Of a DNA stretch of 64,000 nucleotides, positions 1-10,241 are shown piece by piece; position 1 is the stretch's first letter, and each line of letters opens with the position of its first letter. Where the stretch lies: positions 153,765 to 217,764 of the forward strand of contig JXTC01000132.1 of NCBI GenBank assembly GCA_002914845.1, given 5' to 3'. The notes beneath the pieces are model-generated. The model ran no database searches and was not told where the DNA came from. It saw only the letters and a program-made list of their open reading frames with translations. Origin of the DNA: Trema orientale. Lineage: Eukaryota; Streptophyta; Magnoliopsida; Rosales; Cannabaceae. The position numbers and the translations under genes are program-made.

Positions 1-903
1 TAATTTATTAATTCCAGTATTACTCCACTAAAAATCTGGAATTGCACTCTTGAAGTTACAGAATTAATTTACTCAGAAAACAACGAGTAGTCCATCGATT
101 TAATCATTACATGTAGTTCAATCCTCCATAGACAATTCATAATTGGAGCTAGGTCAAGTTCTGTTTACCTCTCCAATTACATCTTTATCCTTGTGTACCA
201 TTGATTCTCTAATGAACAATTAATTTATAAATCTATTATAAATTGAGTACTCAAACTGTTCAAGTCCTGAATCAATACACAAGGGAATCATCTTTCTAAC
301 TTCCTAATGGAAGGAATGAATTTCATATCTGTAAATTACATTCCCAGCTACTCATCTCATCATGCTCCCAAGATACAAGTATTTTGGTCTGTTTTAAAAA
401 CAAACTTTAACAAGTATGTCAAAGAACATAATATTATAAATAGGAGTCTGTAACTACTCAGAATTAAGATTGATCTACATATGATCATCTAGTGACATTA
501 TTTGAACTCTCAACAGTTAACGGAATTTAAGTGAGATTCAAATCATGTCTGGTCCAGTCCTATATAATCAAATTATATAAAGTACCTCCATTGTGATGTC
601 AACACATCAATAGTCCGGATAAGACTATTACATTCTCAATGTTAATGGACCGTACTAATAATATTTAATTAAATATCCCAAACTTTAATTAATTATTATG
701 GACTATATTTAGTTTATTATCCATAAATTTAATCCTCATATATATAACACTTATATACTAAATTTGTGGTCACATAAATAAACTAGGAATTTTCTGATAT
801 TTAAAGACATACCAATTATGCACAAATTCAAATAGAAAAATGTCATTTTAGTAATTCAGCAAATATCCAAAATATACATGCTTTTAGGGCATAAACCCTA
901 ACA
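1..903 (+). mobile_element. 3' part of a Ty1/copia-type LTR, cut by the window edge
   Basis: This is the right-hand end of a long terminal repeat that runs off the left edge. It aligns nearly base for base with 31215-32120, the 3' half of the complete solo LTR at 30247-32120. It keeps the terminal CCTAACA that the other copy has changed to CCTAAAA. No primer-binding site follows position 903, so it is either a solo LTR or the 3' LTR of an element to the left; the window cannot decide. The copia assignment rests on the TGTT...AACA termini and LTR length and is inference. It has no coding capacity. Confidence 0.8.
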
Positions 904-3150
904 AATAGATCTTTTTATTCTAAGAAAATTGGGAATCCAAAAGAAAGATCATAATTAGAGCTCAAATGATTGCCTTAAAATAAGTTTAAAAATTCAAAAT
1001 CTATTAAACCTAGATCTTATTTTTGTGTTTTGTTACTGTTCAAAATTTTATCAAAATGATGCATTGGTGAAATTAAAATGGTGCATTTTTCCTAATTTCT
1101 CTTTCTTCAAGCTTGACTCTGCAGTTTCTCTCAAACCCGAGTCAGAGTGTCCCTTCTCCACCCTTTCCTATGTAGCTTTTTCCACAGTCCAAATCGAAGA
1201 AGCCAGAGGCCTCAATCCACATGTAACTCTTTTTCCCTCTCTGTTTCTCTGTCTCTGTTTTGTCACTTAATCTATTAGCAGTTGCCATTATTGTCTTTCC
1301 CTGGTTTTTATTTTTGATTATCCTTGGACAGGATTCCAGCACTCTATCTAGGGATTAAATTCTGTGTTTTAAGATGGTGCCTCTCTCTCTATTGCGCATT
1401 GCACAATGACACAAGCATTCTGACAAGCCAAAGCTTCTCTCTCTTGTTCCTTTCCTCTATAGAGAACACTAGGGTGATTTGCCAACCCCCATTCGAAATA
1501 CTTTGGCCTCTCTGGGTTACAGGTAACATCTTTCATGAATTTTAGGACTTAAACTTTCTTTACTTTTTTCCTTTCCCTGTTTTTAGTTCAGTTGTTTTGT
1601 TATGATTATACTCATTTTCCTCTCTAGTGTAAGAGACTTTCTTGTGCGTTCATTTTCATTATACCCGCTTTACTTATTTCATTTTTTTACATTTTTTGCA
1701 TTATTACGTTGCTTCTTTCTTTAAATTTTATATATCCTATAGGCATGTGTGTGCATGTCACCTTGAGTAAATATTTTCACAATTTGTTTTATTAGAATTT
1801 TTTTCTCTAAGGACAGGTACATTATTTTCACAATTTGTTTTATTAGAAATTTTTTCTCCAAAAACATGTACATTTATGTTATCTTTTGCCTTATTAGATG
1901 TGTACACATGATTGTAGTTTTAGCTATATATATGTATATATACACATATATATTATGTTTTTAGATTGGATATTGATCCATAATCGCAAAGCGTATATCT
2001 CTTCTTTGGTAATTCTTTTGTTGATGTTTTTACTGTGCAACATTTCGTAATTAATACTAGTTCTATGAATTCAGCACCTTTTTTTTGGTCCAGAAGAGTG
2101 AACTTCTTATCATATTTTTGTTTGGTTGTTCAATACAGGAGATCTCCTTGGAACCATTTCTTTTGGTTCATGCAATTATTTGATACTTCTTCAGAACTAT
2201 AAAACAACAAACTTATTCTAAGAGTATTTTTCTAAAGTTTCTAATACTACTTCTGCTAATTTATCATTGCCAGACTGCCAATCATTTAAATGCTCCTACA
2301 ACAATGGAACTTGTACCAAAGGCTGCTATTATTTCTTCGAAAATCAGAAGCACATACATATCTTCAAGCACATCTTACTTCTTGTTATGTTGCAACCTTC
2401 TTATTATTAATTTCATTATTAGTTTCCAAAAAATTTGTATATATTTTTATTGTATTTTCACTTCTCATTTTGTTTATCATTTCATTGCTATAACTAATTA
2501 TTGTGGTTCTCATTTTTTTTTTGTCCTTTTCATTCTTACGATCTCACACATTCTTTATTCATTTAGCTTCTATAGACTTTATATATGGTTGGAATTACTT
2601 TTGAAGACAATATTACTTCCAATAAAGCAATTTCAAAAGAACTTTTGATATTAATCCAATGAAACTTTTGGAATTCTATTTTCCCCTTATATATAAGAGG
2701 ATTAAAGATTTAGATCCATATGATGCTTGTCAAATTTCTACATATACAAGTTTTTTCAGTTATTTTTATAAAGGTCGTAATGTTCACCTTATTAAGAGAA
2801 ATTGAATAGAAGGCTCTTGAATTAGTTTATATTGTGTAGTAGAACATTTAATATCTACAATGATTTCATGTAATCAGAATTTGTGCTTAATAAGAATTTT
2901 GAATATATCTATCTCAAATTGATTTTTTCTTGAATAAATCTCAAATTGATTTCAAGGTTGAAGAGTTTGCAAATTAAAACCGTGAGATGCAGAAAATTAG
3001 AGCCTTTACCATGGATAAGAAGCTTTACAATTTGTTAAAAAGGTTAAAGTAAACCTAGCTCTATGTTAATAATTCTTGTTTGATAGGATTAATATTTTGC
3101 AATAATTGGCATAAAAACTTGGTATATTTACTTGATAAACCAAAAAATAA
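904..3150. other. AT-rich spacer, no recognised gene
   Basis: No transposon termini or known protein are visible. Two less AT-rich islands (about 1085-1250 and 1331-1522) and a short open frame from 2304 (starts MELVPKAAIISS) lie next to AG/GT splice-like dinucleotides: an AG before 1331, CAG|GT at about 1522, CAG at about 2139 and CCAG at about 2274. They could be exons or UTR of a degraded or non-coding transcript. No frame continues across them and I recognise no protein. There is an AT-rich run around 1921-1950. Confidence 0.4.
1772..1873. repeat. Tandem duplication, 51-bp unit, 2 copies
   Basis: The stretch beginning TATTTTCACAATTTGT occurs twice in direct tandem, at 1772 and 1823. Both copies run through a TTTTTTCTC tract to GTACATT. 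They differ by a handful of substitutions, so this is an old local duplication rather than an array. Confidence 0.85.
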
Positions 3151-3659
3151 ATACTAAAAGGGAAAATGACATTTTATACGGTTTTTTTCAAAATATTGAC
3201 CAAAATACGATCAATGAAAGTTAAATACTTTCCGTACGGTCTATAAGAAAATATTTCCATTTAACGGTATAAGGTGCGGTGGTAAAGTTGTAAATTCGTC
3301 TATCTTTGCATATAAGGTTTATTAATTAGAAAGTACAATGAATAAACTAAAACACAAGTTGGTGAAAGTGGTTGGGCTAGTGTAGGTCCGTATTTGAGAC
3401 ATGGATTCGATTACATTCATTATTACCTTATCTTTTTTTTTTTTTGGTCTCATTTCTTTATTTATTCTCTTTTTCATTTTCAATTTTCTGAATTTATTTT
3501 TTAAAATCTAATTTCTTTTTTTTCCCCCATTAAACCTTATTACTCTTTTTTTTTTAACCTTTGTTGTTTTTAAAGTTTTTTTTTTTCATCTTGAATCCAC
3601 CATTAAAGCTTCTTAAGGTTCATCTTTTTCTATGATTTACTTATATATAGAGCGTTCTC

Positions 3660-4190
3660 CTATAAAAAAATCAAACTGGTTTCTAGGAAACCTTTATAGT
3701 TTCCTATGATTTACCTACATACAAAGCATTCTGCTAAAAGGAAACCAAACTGGTTTCATGTGATCTACTTATATACAGGGCATTCTGCTAAAAGGAAACC
3801 AAACTAGTTTCTAGGAAACCTTTGTGGTTTTCTTGTGATGTACTTATGTACAGTGTATTTAAGCAAATCAAACTGGTTTCCATGAAACCTTTGCAGTTTG
3901 TTGTGATCTACTTACATACATGACATTCTGCTTAAAGAAAACTAGAGTGGTTTCTAGGAAACTTTTGTGGTTTCCTGTGATTTACTTATGTATAGGGCAT
4001 TATGCTAAAAGAAAACTAAACTGATTCCCAAGAAACCTTTGTGGTTTCCTATGATTTACTTACATACAGTGCATTTCGCTAAAAAGAACTAAACTAGTTT
4101 CTAGGAAACTGCAAAACCTTTGTAGTTTCTTGTGATTTACTTACGTACATGACACTTTGCTAAAAGGAAACCAAATCGGTTTCATAGAAA
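3660..4190. repeat. Minisatellite of about 72-bp units with paired palindromes
   Basis: Eight degenerate units lie in tandem, with palindromic cores starting near 3671, 3741, 3795, 3866, 3937, 4011, 4086 and 4167 (spacing 54-81 bp, mostly 70-75). Each core is a version of GAAACCAAACTGGTTTC. Most units also carry a second inverted repeat, GGAAACC-n5-GGTTTCC, so each unit can fold into two small hairpins. The phrase around GTGATTTACTTACATACA recurs between cores. The array lies wholly inside the MULE-like element. Confidence 0.85.
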
Positions 4191-4380
4191 TCTTTGTGGT
4201 TTCCAAGAATATAATAATAGAATATAATAAATTTAGAAAGGTAAGATAAAAAAAAAGAAAAAAAAAACTTGAAACATGTATTTCTTGTTTCCTAAATAGT
4301 AGGAAAAAAGCAAAGTAGTAAAAATAACAAATCTTTGTAACATATTACTATGGAAACTAGAAAAATAAAATTAATATTGA

Positions 4381-4990
4381 GTAGAAACTAAATTGGTTTC
4401 TCAATTACTTCAGAAACCATACACTGAGAAACCAAATTGGTTCCTCTAGTTCTCAGTTACGTGAGAAACCAAATTGGTTTCTTATTTTCTAAAATAATAA
4501 TAAAATATAATGAAAAATATTTTTAGTTCAAACTTATTTTGTTTCCTAAAAAAAATTAGTTATAGCTATACTTAAAATCGAAAACCAAATTAATATTGAG
4601 TAGTTTTGAATGGAAACCAAATTAGTTTCGAGTAGTAACTATAAACCAATTTGGGTAACTAATCTTTGTAATTGATTACTATAGAAACTAGAAAAACCAA
4701 ACTGACACTGAGTAGTTTTGAGTAGAAACCTGTTACAATTGGTTTCTCAGTTACTTGAGAAACTAAATTAGTTTTTCAAGTTCTCAGTTACCTGAAAAAC
4801 TAAATTAGTTTCTTATTTTCTATAATAATAATAAAATAAAATGAAAAATATTTTTAGTTCAAACTAATTTGGTTTCCTAAAAAAAAAATTTGGTTATAGT
4901 TATTCTTGAAACCAAAAACCAAATTGGTATCGAGTAGTAAGAAATTGGTTTCTCATTTTCTATGACAATAATAAAATAAAAGGAATTATA
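4381..4990. repeat. Second tier of palindromic repeats, unit about 340 bp
   Basis: The block 4381-4570 recurs with substitutions at about 4722-4905: the same order of TTGGTTTCTCA, TTCTCAGTTAC, a GAAACCAAATTGGTTTC-like palindrome, TTCTTATTTTCTA, an AATAATAAAATA run, and TTTTTAGTTCAAACT. A third partial copy follows at 4905-4990. The same palindromic core as in 3660-4190 is used, with AAATT in place of AAACT at its centre. Confidence 0.75.
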
Positions 4991-5424
4991 ATGGGAGGAG
5001 TAGGAAAAAATAAAATGACAAAGAGTAGGAAAAGAAGTAAATTTTAAAAAAATAAAATGAAAAAAAATTAAATTAAGGCAGGAAAAAAAAAAGAAAAAAC
5101 TGAAATGGGTTGCCTGGGTTTGAGCCCAAGTTCCAAAAGACAAGTTCTAATACGTTACCAATATACTGCAAAGCCTTTGTAGTATATGTACACTTTACAT
5201 CTATAATAATGATTTCAGAAAATGAGGACAAAAATTACAAAAATACCATTGCATTTTCTAGCTGAAATAATTAGAAAAATACTCACTAAGATCATAAGAA
5301 AAGTAAATAATTTCATAAGATCGTATTTTTAGTATTTTTTTCAAAACTTAGGTAAAAGTGTCCTAAACCCATACTAAAACCATCAAAATTTAGACTCCAC
5401 TAAGATCCACAATAATACTCCTCA

Positions 5425-5437
5425 CGTGCGAAGCACG
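5425..5437 (+). other. Short perfect hairpin CGTGCGAAGCACG, Helitron-end-like
   Basis: A perfect stem (CGTGC/GCACG with a GAA loop) is followed by GGGCCCGT. Hairpins of this form occur near the 3' ends of many plant Helitrons. The required CTRR terminus is not present a few bases downstream, and no matching TC 5' end was found. The assignment is weak. Confidence 0.2.
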
Positions 5438-5670
5438 GGCCCGTAACTATTAATAGTATACATAAAAGAATGAAGATGCCATTTTTTAGGCAATAATACT
5501 CCTCGTGAACTACGAAAGAAATGTAGTTGGTTGGAGACCTTGTATAGCTTTACTTTTTAGCGAAAAAAAAGGAAAATTGGAATCACTAGTCACTTCATAA
5601 TTCCATGTCCTTACAAAGAACGAAAATGCCACTTTTTATGCTATTAAAGTACGTGTTGTTCTTAGTTAAG

Positions 5671-6017
5671 GGCTTTTTAGCAAAATTAATGAATTTTGAA
5701 TCACAGCTTGTAAAATGGTCGTTTTTAAAATATTGTTAAAAAAGACCGATTTTTCAAAAATTACTTGAAAAATGACCGTTTCATATTTTTTATATCAAAA
5801 TATTTTGATCTATTTTTAAGAAAATTGATTAATTTTTTTTAAATATTGATTGATTTTTTCAAAAATTGATTTATTTCATAAAAAATTGATGTAATTTGTA
5901 AAAAATAGATCAACTTAAAAAAATGACCATTTATCAAAATAAAATTATAAAAATGGCCATTTATCAAAGAGGTGTAAGAAACGGCCATTTTTTAAAATTA
6001 TATGAAAAAAAACAGCC
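5671..6017. mobile_element. Foldback MITE, about 350 bp
   Basis: Almost the whole unit is an inverted repeat centred near 5845. The left arm contains AAATGGTCGTTT, AAATGACCGTTT and TTGATCTATTTTT. The right arm, read in reverse complement, gives AAATGGCCGTTT, AAATGGCCATTT and TTGATCTATTTTT at matching spacing. The outer ends are GGCTTTTTA and (reverse complement) GGCTGTTTTT. No clean target duplication was found. It resembles the MULE-type foldbacks elsewhere in the window but has no coding capacity. Confidence 0.6.
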
Positions 6018-6419
6018 ATATCTTATAAATACTCTTTATTTAATTTCAGAGTGTAAACTCGTATATATGATAAGTTAATAAAATTACTTATATAATAAGG
6101 AGTTAAATGCAAAAAAATACTTGGTTTCTATAAAAAAAAAAAATATCTGCACATTTTGAATTCTAAAAATTTGTATACTCTAACCTTATTTTGTCCACTT
6201 TATATTAGTCCAATTGATGTTTTTGTAAATCTTTTAACTTCTTGAAGACAAGAATAATATAATTGAGGTTCTTTACAAAATACCTCTTTGCCTTGGTGTA
6301 TTTTAGAAAATACACCTGTCTTAATAATTTTTTGATAAGTATATTTTTTTTAAGTTTTAAATTATTTTAAATACAAAAATGCCTTTACTATTTATCTCAT
6401 CAAGGGTCCACATTTTGAT

Positions 6420-6512
6420 TAGACAAACGAGGTCAAGTTGCTAGACACTTTGTCTAGTGCCTCTCGACATACTGTCTAGCACTCTTGACACCATTTTTTT
6501 AGTGTAAAACTC

Positions 6513-6543
<31 letters not shown>

Positions 6544-6770
6544 ATTTTTCTTTCGAGTTGCTAGATACCTTATCTAATGTCGTTGGACACTCTGTCTAGC
6601 ACGGTTCGACATCATGTCTAAGCACTCTTGACATATTATCCAGTACTAAACTAGTTAGGATTGTCAATTCTCTTACTGAAAACTAGTTAGGATTTATAAA
6701 GACTTTTTTTTTTTTGGTCAAGTTTCTATACTCTTTGGCTAGCTCTCGACACCCTTGTCTAGCGCTCTCG
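6420..6770. repeat. Degenerate repeats of a TCTAGC/CTCTCGACA motif
   Basis: Short related phrases recur: GTTGCTAGACACTTTGTCTAG, CTCTCGACATACTGTCTAGC, TCTTGACAC, then after an (AT)n tract GTTGCTAGATACC, GACACTCTGTCTAGC, GACATCATGTCTAAGC, CTCTTGACAT, GGCTAGCTCTCGACACC and CTCTCGACTT. Period is about 20-30 bp but irregular. No function is apparent. Confidence 0.55.
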
Positions 6771-6787
6771 ACTTAAGGTTATATAAG

Positions 6788-8799
6788 TATCACGACCCAA
6801 ATCCCGAACTAGTGGCAGAAAGAGAATTTCACAAGTGGAAATTCATAAGTTGTTTTAGAAAATTTTAGAAACTTCAAATTTAGGAAAAAAACGACAGCTA
6901 GTTTTATAAACGACAACTTCTGTAAAAGTTTATAAAAATAAACTAAATTATGAATTCCCACAGTTTTGTGATCATCACTAGACATAGACTGTTAATAGTA
7001 TTCATAAAATATATATATGCATCATCATCATCACCACAAGTAGGCATAATAAGTAATACAAACTAAATCCATAATACGAGCTTTAAGTGTTATTACAAAT
7101 CCAAAATAAGAGTTACTAAGTAGTTACCAACTACTAAACTAGTAACAAGCTTCCTCTCCTAATCACTCCACTCTGGAGTTACCTAAGTCACATTGCACAC
7201 TACCTGAGAGGGGAAAAGATAAGGGGTGAATATTTATATGCTCAGTAAGAATTCAATTAATTTTTTGGAATGAAAGCAACTTTTCAAACTTGCATGGTTA
7301 GTACCTTTCTAAATCCATTTATAAATCAGGTTTACAGAATAATCAAAATCAATAGCAATAATGTATTCAAAACTAAAACCAAAGCCACATTGTTGTACAT
7401 ATCATAAATCAACAAGTATATAAATGAGCTCTCATCCTCCTATCACGGCCTTATAATATCTCTTTATTAGAGGTACCTAGTATCCTGACACCACCCAGAG
7501 GTGTATCAGCAAATCTTGTGCAGGAGCTTAGGTCTCTCACCTAGTACTACAGCAATACGCTGGCGATCTAAGATACTATGATGCAAAAATAGAACTTAAG
7601 TGTGTGATCCTATGGTAGGTACAATATGCCATAGAGTGTGCAATAATCATGTATCAAGTATATCAAGAAATCATGTTTTGAAACTCATTTGGTATTATTC
7701 TGGGATTTATTGAAATTCGGGTAGTATAATGGTTATATTTTCCTAAAACCAAAATTTTAGACCTATATAAAAAACATACAATCCAATCACAGAACAATCC
7801 AATGTATCTCAACAGTTCACAATTTCACCAAATATCCAACCAAATCAATTAAATCCATGAAAATCGACAATTTTAAGAGATAGGCCATAATACACATTTT
7901 AAAATAAAATAAGTATAAAACTTGGTAATTAAACCCGTACCTCACCATGATAGCTATGCTAATTTATTGGCACCTATAGAATCTCTCGTTGGTCACTTGG
8001 TCGTGCGAGAGGTCGTTTTGGGATCCCATGAGCTTACTTTGATGGGTGACTTTCCCAACGAAACTCCAAATTGACAAGTGGACATTACCACTGAATTCCT
8101 AGCATCCAGAATTGTTAGGTTAGACATATAACTCGATTAATTTGGGCCTCGGACTGAAACCTGGTCTGTGGCATGTAAAACGAGGTGAAATCTCGAGCCT
8201 TGTGTCTTGGATTTCGTGCCACATCGAACCTTATCGATGCTATATATCAAAACTCGTCTCTTGACCTTTACTTAGCCCAATTTCGAAGTCCAATTTCAGT
8301 GTCGAGGCCTCGAGCCTAAGTTTGGGCTTTAATAGCAACTAATTCCAAAGTTATAAAAACGTCAATTTTTGAAAATATTTGCACAAATACCACAATTTTT
8401 GAAAATATTTTACACAAATCATTCATCCATTCCACGCAGCACCATCATTCATTCTCCTATCTTAAATCATATAACCACCTCAAAAAGTTTCATGAACAAT
8501 AGTTGGACTTCACAAAAATAATTACACAAACGCCATATTTTCGTTACAAAAATAACCAAAATTTGCCAAACACTCATCGGAGCTTGCTCACCTGAAATTA
8601 GTGACAGTGAAGGGTCAACCCAGGTCAGAGGAGGCTAGGGCCTTTCCCTTGCAGCTGGCCGCGCAACAAGCAGCGAAGAGGACCGGCGCTGTTTCGTTCG
8701 GTCATGGGGAGTCGGCTCCAGGGGATGGCGACGCTCACCAGCAGCGGGAGGATGTTGGATTTGAGCTGCACAATGAAGGGCGAAGAAGAAGAATAACAC

Positions 8800-8854
<55 letters not shown>

Positions 8855-9169
8855 CTGCACAGTGAAGGGCGAAGAAGAAGAATAACACGTGTGAGAGAGA
8901 GAGTTTGGGGAAAATTTTAGGGATTTCAAATCTATTTGGGAGATTTTTGACATGTGGCATAAATAGGTTGGTGACCATCTTTCCAAAATTATATTATGGC
9001 ACAAGTTTCGAATTTTTTCTTCATTTAAGTCCTCATCATTCTAAAATTGACCCCAACTTCAACAAATTCTTCATTTTTATTCCTCCTTCAAATTTAATTA
9101 ATTTTTTTATTTTAATTCTCAATTTCATGAAATGACCAAGGTACCCTTAGTAAAAATCAAGATTTTACA
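6788..9169 (-). mobile_element. Solo LTR of a Ty3/gypsy element (copy A), 2.38 kb
   Basis: It is homologous along its length to 13236-15573 and to the right LTR of the gypsy element at 61400-63581. Shared landmarks are the left edge (TATCACGACCC here, TGTCACGGCCC in the other), the GTGGCAGAA-n-AATTTCACA phrase, the GGGGTGAATAT...GCTCAGTA phrase and the right edge AAATCAAGATTTTACA. A perfect 5-bp duplication ATAAG (6783-6787 and 9170-9174) flanks it. With no internal region, this is a solo LTR left by recombination. Orientation is minus, from comparison with the coding element. Short open frames near 8600-9000 come from GC-rich and microsatellite sequence and are not genes. Confidence 0.88.
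8763..8893. repeat. 41-bp duplication around a (TG)n(AG)n microsatellite
   Basis: GAGCTGCACAATGAAGGGCG and the following GAAGAAGAATAACACGTG occur at 8763-8804 and again at 8852-8893. The two copies are separated by about eight TG and fifteen AG dinucleotides. The arrangement suggests replication slippage within the solo LTR. It is not shared with the other LTR copies. Confidence 0.85.
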
Positions 9170-9493
9170 ATAAGTCTTTTTACATCCTTTTTTTTTTTTA
9201 AAATGGTATATTTTATCTAAAAACTATTAAGAGGGATGTATTTTCTAAAACTCACTATTAAAAGGGTGTATTTTATCTAATTTTCCAATATAATTTGGGT
9301 TTGGATTCTCAATTTTTGGGGAATAAATTTATCAAAATATGGGCAGATGGTATAAACTTTTTAAATTTCTAAACGTGGAAGTATATATATATATATATAT
9401 ATATTTATTTTACAGAAATCAAAACTCATGGTTTAAATTGCAAAAAGGCCAAACTTCAGACTTTTTTTTTTGGTTGTTAATATATTAAATTAA

Positions 9494-10241
9494 GGGTTAT
9501 TGACATAGAAATACCTTGACTTTAACTTTTCAGCAGAAAAACCTCGAGTTTTGAGTTTCAGCAAATTAATATTTTAACTTTTCAATTTCTGCAAATTAAT
9601 ATCCTAACATTTATCATTTCTACAAATTAATACCCTTACCTTTGAATTTGACAAATTAATACCTAACATTTATAATTTCTGCAAATTAAATGTTTAAACA
9701 GTGATATATTATCAGATTTTATTTTATAATTATTACTTTTTGGTTCATTGCGAAAAAATACAAATTAGATGACGGTTAAAAATGCAGAAAGACTATATTT
9801 CAAATTTTTTTTTATATAGTTAATAATTTTTACCTTTCTTTCTAATTTTTTATTTTTCTTTTTTAAAAGAAAAGAAATAAATTAAACTAATCATAAATAT
9901 TTTTCAAAAATTTATTATTGTGTAACACGTTTATATTAAGTTAATGAGAAGTACTACTGTCTTTTTACTATTAAATTAGTTAATTGGGCATTAGGGGTAC
10001 AAATTTGCATGAAGTTCAAATGTTAAGGTATTAATTTGTAATAGTTTCAATTGTCAGAGTATTAATTTGTAAACTTCAAAATTAGGATATTATTTTGCAG
10101 AGATTCAAATATGAGGGTATTAATTTGTAGAAATTTAAAAGTTATGATATTAATGTATAAGAATTCAAAAGTTAGGGTATTTTTTTTACAGAGATGTTAA
10201 AAATCAAGTTATTTTTATGTAATCTTTAAATTAATAACCTC
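9494..10241. mobile_element. Foldback element with subterminal repeats, about 750 bp
   Basis: The left 230 bp carry at least four degenerate copies of a phrase like CAAATTAATACCTAACATTT. The right 250 bp carry the same phrase inverted about six times (for example GTATTAATTTGTA). The ends read GGGTTATTGACAT and, in reverse complement, AGGTTATTAATTT. Flanks TTAAATTAA and CTAAATTCA could be a decayed 9-bp duplication. The centre (about 9710-9980) is unique AT-rich sequence. There is no coding frame. The structure suggests a MULE-type foldback; exact ends are uncertain. Confidence 0.6.

Larger units (their letters stand above)
3160..5370. mobile_element. Non-autonomous Mutator-like (MULE) element, 2.2 kb
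   Basis: A perfect 9-bp target-site duplication ATACTAAAA flanks the element (3151-3159 and 5371-5379). The ends are inverted repeats about 55 bp long: left GGGAAAATGACATTTTATAC, right (reverse complement) GGGTTTAGGACACTTTTACC. Both run inward to the identical block AAAATACGATC. A 9-bp duplication with long terminal inverted repeats is the hallmark of the Mutator superfamily. No transposase frame exists. The interior is built from palindromic repeats (3660-4990). Near both ends, in inverted orientation, sit tRNA-like stretches (about 3367-3412 and 5105-5152), so the inverted repeats may once have extended about 400 bp. Confidence 0.85.

Noticed and set aside
1025..1545. Three open frames of 66-81 codons
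   Set aside because: No known protein, no continuity between frames; at best UTR-like sequence.
3660..4190. CRISPR array
   Set aside because: Repeats are degenerate, palindromic, contiguous minisatellite units in a plant transposon; there are no unique spacers.
8601..9004. Overlapping frames with Ser-Leu and Thr-His runs
   Set aside because: Produced by the (TG)n(AG)n tract and GC-rich DNA within a solo LTR.
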